From positions 1-29,020 of the forward strand of contig NW_026970787.1 of assembly GCF_963678635.1 (NCBI RefSeq): 29,020 nucleotides of DNA, written 5' to 3'. The notes under the pieces are model-generated. The model had not been told where the DNA came from, did not search any database, and saw nothing but the letters and a program-made list of their open reading frames with translations. This document shows, one piece after another, positions 21,301-27,300 of the stretch; position 1 is the first letter of the stretch; every line of letters begins with the position of its first letter. A program made the translations under genes and the position numbers. Source of the DNA: Symsagittifera roscoffensis (taxonomy: Eukaryota; Xenacoelomorpha; Acoela; Convolutidae).

Positions 21301-24300
21301 TGCCATTTTAGTGTATTTGTCGTCTCTCAGTGCTCCTATTGAGGCTTTATGGTCTGTTAGAATTGAGAATTGTTTGCCCAGTAAATAGTTTTTAAAATGA
21401 TCCAATGCCCACACTAGGCCCAGCAATTCAAGTTCATTGCTGCTATATTTTAATTCAGCAACATTTAAAAATCTGCTAGCAAACGCTACGGTTTTCCAAC
21501 TCCCCCGATGGTATTGTTCGATGGACGCGCCCAGTCCCAAATGAGATGCGTCGCATTTCACTTGGGTATTCAGTTTTACATCAAAGTGATAATTCGTTAC
21601 CGTGTTACAAGTTTCATTCTTAATCTTTTCAAACGCCTCTACGTGCGCTGTGGACCACTTGAATTGTTTTTTTTCTGCATTAGTTATCTAAACGGTGCTG
21701 ATAAAGACGCCAAATTTGGTATAAACTTGTTGAATTGGGTAATAGATCCCATTAATGATCTTATATCTTTGATACAGCTTGGTTCTTTCAGGTTTCTAAT
21801 AGCGTCAGATTTGTTTTGCATCGATTTTAAATCCCAACCATTCTATGTTGTGAGTCAAAAATGTGCACTTTTCCCATTTTGTGGCTAATCCCTTGTCGTC
21901 TAGCGTTTTTATAGGATGATAACTAGTTTTTTCTGTTCATCCTTGCTACCCACGGTAGTCATTAAGATCTCGTCAAGGTAACAATGAGTGTTTGGTAGTT
22001 TTTCCGTCAGATGGTCCATTTTGAGTTGAAATTCATTAGACATATCGCCTAGTTCATAGAATCTGGTTTAAAAACGGTAAGAGCCTGTTACTTTTCCCCC
22101 CACGATGTTGAAATTACATTAGTTACTTGCCTTTTTTGAAAGTGGCATTTGACTATATGCGTACTTTAGATCGATCGATGAGAACCAAATGTTTTTTTCG
22201 TCGTGGCCGCTAATGGTGACAGAGACGTTATCAATTAGTTCAAATAGATTCGGCATTTGATATCTATTGCGAAATATCTGTTCATTCAGTAATTTTGAGT
22301 TTAATGCTAATTTAACTGATCCGTCTCTTTTGGCAGTTATTACGATTCGCATAAAGATGTCTGTGACTAACTCAGACTCGAGCTCACCCAGCTCACAATT
22401 TTTTGCTAACTCGGATAATATTTCATGGAATTTCTCTAAAGACTCGTTCTCTTTCTGTCTCCGACCAACGAATTTAAATTTTTCGTATGTTAGACTTGTA
22501 GTGACCATGAAAGTAATTTTGAGTAATTCCCAGAATTCAGCAAAGTTAATATCCAGTATTCTTTTTCCAGGATTTTTATGTGAGAAGCATTTCTGTCCTT
22601 CTCTTCCTAGAGCCAGGTATAATTGTGATTTTAACTTCTTGTCAATATCTCCGATTTGAAGTCCGTTGAATTTTGCATTGTCTTCTGCCTTCCTCCTTCT
22701 CATTTCTTCGTTGTAATTCTGGATAGCTATTCGGTGTTGTTCTTCTTTTCCCGCCCGGCGGGATTGATCATCGGATGGTTCCGCTGGTTCTGCCATTGGG
22801 TATGCTAATTCGGTTCTTACCGGTGGGTTGATTACATCTTCAAACTCCACGGAATCTTTCGCGATGGTAGTTAGTTGGAACTTTTCCGACCACCTTTCCC
22901 AGTCGTGTTGGTTTTCACTCGATGTGTTGTTCCAAAAAAACTCTAGTCCTCGTAGGTTCGACTCGTTTGACTGCGCCATGTTAAAAAATTAGGATAAACC
23001 GTCTAAGGTTGTTAAAGGTTGAACTTAAACTAAGACTAATTTAAGACAGGTCGGGTTAAGATTCCTACAATTTGTTGTAGGCTTTTATTTAAGACTAAAT
23101 AAAAGATTAAGTTAATTACGCTAAAGCTAAGAGGTAATAAAAAGGTTGAATTAAGATTAGTTTCATCAGATTGGTTCCTAATCAAAATTAGACAATGTAC
23201 AATCTCTCTAAATCTACCAAAAGCCGTTGCGCTTTTGGCAGGTATTTTTAAATTAACATAAACATACATCAGCAGCTTGATATAGCTTAGAGGTTATAAT
23301 GTTAGCGTAAAGTATCACCTTTGACAGTGGGTTTTTTTTTTCTTCAGACAAATTTCGACTTTTTAACTAGCCATTTTCGACGGAATTTTTTTGGTATCAT
23401 TTAAAAGGTATTGCTGTCCTGAGCTTAAAATTGAAAAGATATTGCACCTGTGGTTATTTTTTGTAAAAATATGAGGGTTTAAAGGTTGCCATTTTGGCCG
23501 TTTTGACCAATTTGGGACAATTAACGCGCGATATAATTCACGCTATTAACGCGTACGCGGAGATTTAATCCGTCTTATAAATCGTTCCAAATTGGTTGAA
23601 CGAAGCTTATTTGCCATAATTGATTTGTTACAAGAAACGAATTCTATCTTTTTGTACTTTATATGGCGTGTGGGGGAATGATTTTCATAAAAAATTTCAA
23701 ATTTTAGAAGAAAAAAATTTTCATTTTGTTTTATTTCATTTAATTTTTTTTGTTATTATTGCTGCTCCATAAACCTTAAGAGGCAGTCGGAACATTCAGG
23801 GCTTCGCCCTGATACGAGGAGTCTTGTTGTTCCGACTTTCGATACGAAAGTAACGGAATATTTGTGCTCGGGGTGGGTTTTTTTTTCTTCAGACAAATTT
23901 CGACTTTTTAACTAGCCATTTTTGACGGAATTTTTTTATCATTCAAAAGGTATTGTTATCTTGACCTTAAATTGATAATATATCTCTCCTGTGATCATTT
24001 TTGGTAAAGTTACGGGGGCTTAAAGATTGCCATTTTGGCCATTTTGGGACAAAAACGCGTGATATAGTTCGCGCTATTAACACGTAAGCGGATATCTTAT
24101 CCGTCCTAGGAATCGTTCCAAATTAGTTGAAGGAAGACTGTTTGCCTTAATTTATATGTTAATACGAGCAAATTTATCACTTTGTACTTTATATGGCGTG
24201 TGGGGTGAAATTTAAAAAAATCTTCAGTTTACTTTTTATTACTTTTGGCATCTTCAAGTTATTACTGCTCCATAGACCTTAAAAGACAGTCGGAACATTC

Positions 24301-27300
24301 AGGGTTTCGCCCTGATACAAGCAGTCTTGTTTTAATTTGAGTTTTTTGTAAAAATCATTGCCTCACATGCCATACAAAGTACAACGTGATAGATTTCGCT
24401 CCTAGTAACAAATTAACTACGGCAAACAGCCTGCTGCAACCAATTTGGAACGATTTCTAAGACGGACTAAATTTCGCCTACACGTTAATAGCGCGAAATT
24501 TATTGCGCGTTAATTGTCGCAAAAGAGCCAAAATGACAATATTTAAACCCCCATTATTAAAAAAAAATGATCACAGATGAAATATCTTTTCAAGTTCAAA
24601 CTCAGGACATCAAAAGTTTTTGAATGATATTTAAACAAATCCATCAAAAATAGCTAGTTAAAAAGTCGAAAAAAGTTGAAATAAAAAGTCGAAAAAAATC
24701 CCACCAAGCACAAATTTTCCTTTACTTTGTTACGAAAGTCGGAACAAAAACCAGACAAACTTTGAAACTTTGGTTGCGGATAAAAACACTGGTTATAAAA
24801 TTAGAATGAATTACGTGCAATCGCCTCGTTTGCAACAGCTTTTTTCTAGTCAACGTTTTCTTACTCTGAAATTTGTATTTAGCTACTATGCTTTGGCAAT
24901 TTTCATTATGTAGTAAATTTTGGTAAACTTCGAAAAACAATACTTGTCCGGAATTTTGCTTTAAAAATAGGCTGTTTTCTACTTTTCCCCCACGTTTCAA
25001 ATTTCTGTTTTTTCGTTTGTTTGTCTTAGTTGTTATTATGGCTGAACGCGTGATGTTACCAACTAAGTTATGAAGAACAGTAAATAGTTTGTTCACCATG
25101 AAAAATTTCATTACACCGTGACATTAGATTTTCAAAACTGAAATTCAAATGTAGAGGAAAATGGAGAAGAGCCATAAAATAATTCTCGAGTTGTTATGAA
25201 CTTTTTCTTATCAGCCTCAAGTTAGATTTTTTAAGTAATAATACTTTGTTAAAGTACAAATGTTTGAAATTAACTCAATTAGCATTATATATTTTTAGCC
25301 TCAAAAATATGACAAGTCGAGAGGTAATTTTTATATGCATAGACCGAAAAAAATATATAATGCTAATTGAGTTAATTTCAAACATTTGTACTTTAACAAA
25401 GTATTAGTACTTAAAAAATCTTATTAAAACATGAGAGCTAATGGGTTTCAAAAAATTGGAAGCAAAAACTATTGCAAACGAAGTGAGCGCACGAATTATT
25501 TTGAGATTTTAAAATTGTTTCTTTTCCCATGGATCAAGTCAGCTCACAATTTTAGTTGTATTTGGTTTCAATTAAGAAACTGATGAGTTTTCATCAGTAA
25601 TTGAACTTGATTTTTTCTTCTGGACGAACACGGTACCCTTGCTACCACTCCTTTTATACTTTTATAAAGTTTGCTCCAAATTTATTTATGCAACTTGGTT
25701 GGTACTCAGAACTTTTTACCGACTGATCGTAAGAAACTAATGTCAACCTCAAGCTCAAAAAATCAATGTTTATACATATGATCTATTGAGACCAAGGAAA
25801 CTAAGAGTAGAATTAAGATCTAATTTTGTATACTAAGGAGTTGCACTAACATCTCCCCCGAAAACCGATAACGTGATTTATAGGCGGTGTATTATGACAA
25901 ACAATATTCTACGAGTTCACCACATTGGTAAGATATCTCACTATCTACTAAACTGTGATTTAACATAAAACTGTCATAAAATCATGAAAAAGAGAAGCTT
26001 ACTAGAATTTTTTTGTTCGTGCTATGTGAAAAGTTTTCAAGTAGGGAGTCAAAAATTTCACTTAAAAACAAGAAAACGTACCCAATGAAAAAACAAAGTC
26101 TGAGTAGGCTGGCGGCATTTCGAACCCCAACGACTCCACCGCAATTTGAGTTTTGAGGAAACACTCCAGCAGCAATCGTTCTTTCGGTTCCGCCCGTTGA
26201 TTGAGAGTTTTCAGCCCATTTTTAGAACAAATCACACCTTGTTGGCTATTTCTGGGCGGCACATAGGGCGCCGATGATCCCATCTCACAAAGTTCCCAGA
26301 AGGACTCAAGAACAAAGTGCACTTGTTGCATAAGGTGCGTGCAGAACACTTCACACATTTCGACTAGGGCGTCTCGACTTTCGGTGTAGAACCTTGAAGA
26401 GGCAGTGTTCTTTTTGAGGTCACTCAACTCTCGAATGAAGGAGCAGAGTTTGAACCAAAGTATGGGACACTTCTGGTCATCTGAAGCAAATACGCCTTTA
26501 TTTTCTTAAAGCTGGATTACAAAGTTTCGACAAATAGTCTCTATAATTTATCAAACACTTCCGTGTACGTGGTCATATTTGTAAAAATGAATAACTTATG
26601 GCAAACTTTTTAAATAACAAAAACATCAGCCATTTTGTATGTAGCGGGATTTGAGTAAAAATAAGCTCCAAATTGAATGAAAATAGCTTAAAAATACCAA
26701 ATAGCGTTCTTGAAGATCAAGTATGAAAAGCACCCTTAGCTGAAACCAAGAATGGAAAGCAATCTGAGTCATATTTCTATTCATTCGTGAATTGCTTTTT
26801 GATTTTTGATCGGGGTGGAGGGGATGGTTTTTTCTTATCATTTTTTAGTCATCGTGTAATTACTCTCATTTAAACTGCCATGTAATTATTGTCATTACTG
26901 CCAAGTCTGAATTATGTTTTCATGGTCTTTAATAAAATATCACATAGACTGACTCTCATTTTTATGCACTCTTGGTCTACTCTTTACTCTGCCAGCAAAA
27001 ACTTTCATATAATTTTCTTAGGTTCCGAGAAAGTAGTTTAGCTGCTTTTTGTTGCAGTCTGATTTCATTATCCTCTGAATTTCAAAAAAAGGATTTCATC
27101 TGATTAACCACTCGATCCAATCTAGCCATCTGACGTTTATTTGTGGTTCGAGTGTTGAAAACTAAAAGCTTTTCAGCACTCTACTGGACCAAAAATGCAT
27201 ATCTGACATTGAGCTCTGATTACAAGTCAAAAAGGCTTCCAAATTGAGAATTATACCTTTGTTATTTTTCAGAAACACCAAAGATGAACTTTTTGGTAGA

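Larger units (their letters stand above)
17032..23326 (-). mobile_element. Ty3/Gypsy-like LTR retrotransposon, decayed
   Basis: About 6.3 kb, with two 348 bp LTRs, a GTGGG target duplication, and coding regions in order gag, RT, RNase H, integrase on the minus strand. This order marks Ty3/Gypsy rather than Copia. Frameshifts, stop codons and an internal gag-RT deletion make it non-autonomous now. By my hand count the two LTRs differ at about 16 of 348 positions, so the insertion is not recent. It sits in antisense-free orientation, that is, the same strand as the large host gene, inside its 10 kb intron. Confidence 0.92.

Noticed and set aside
24722-25111. 129-codon minus-strand open frame
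   Set aside because: Its C-terminus is encoded by the terminal repeat of an inserted element and there is no domain signature.
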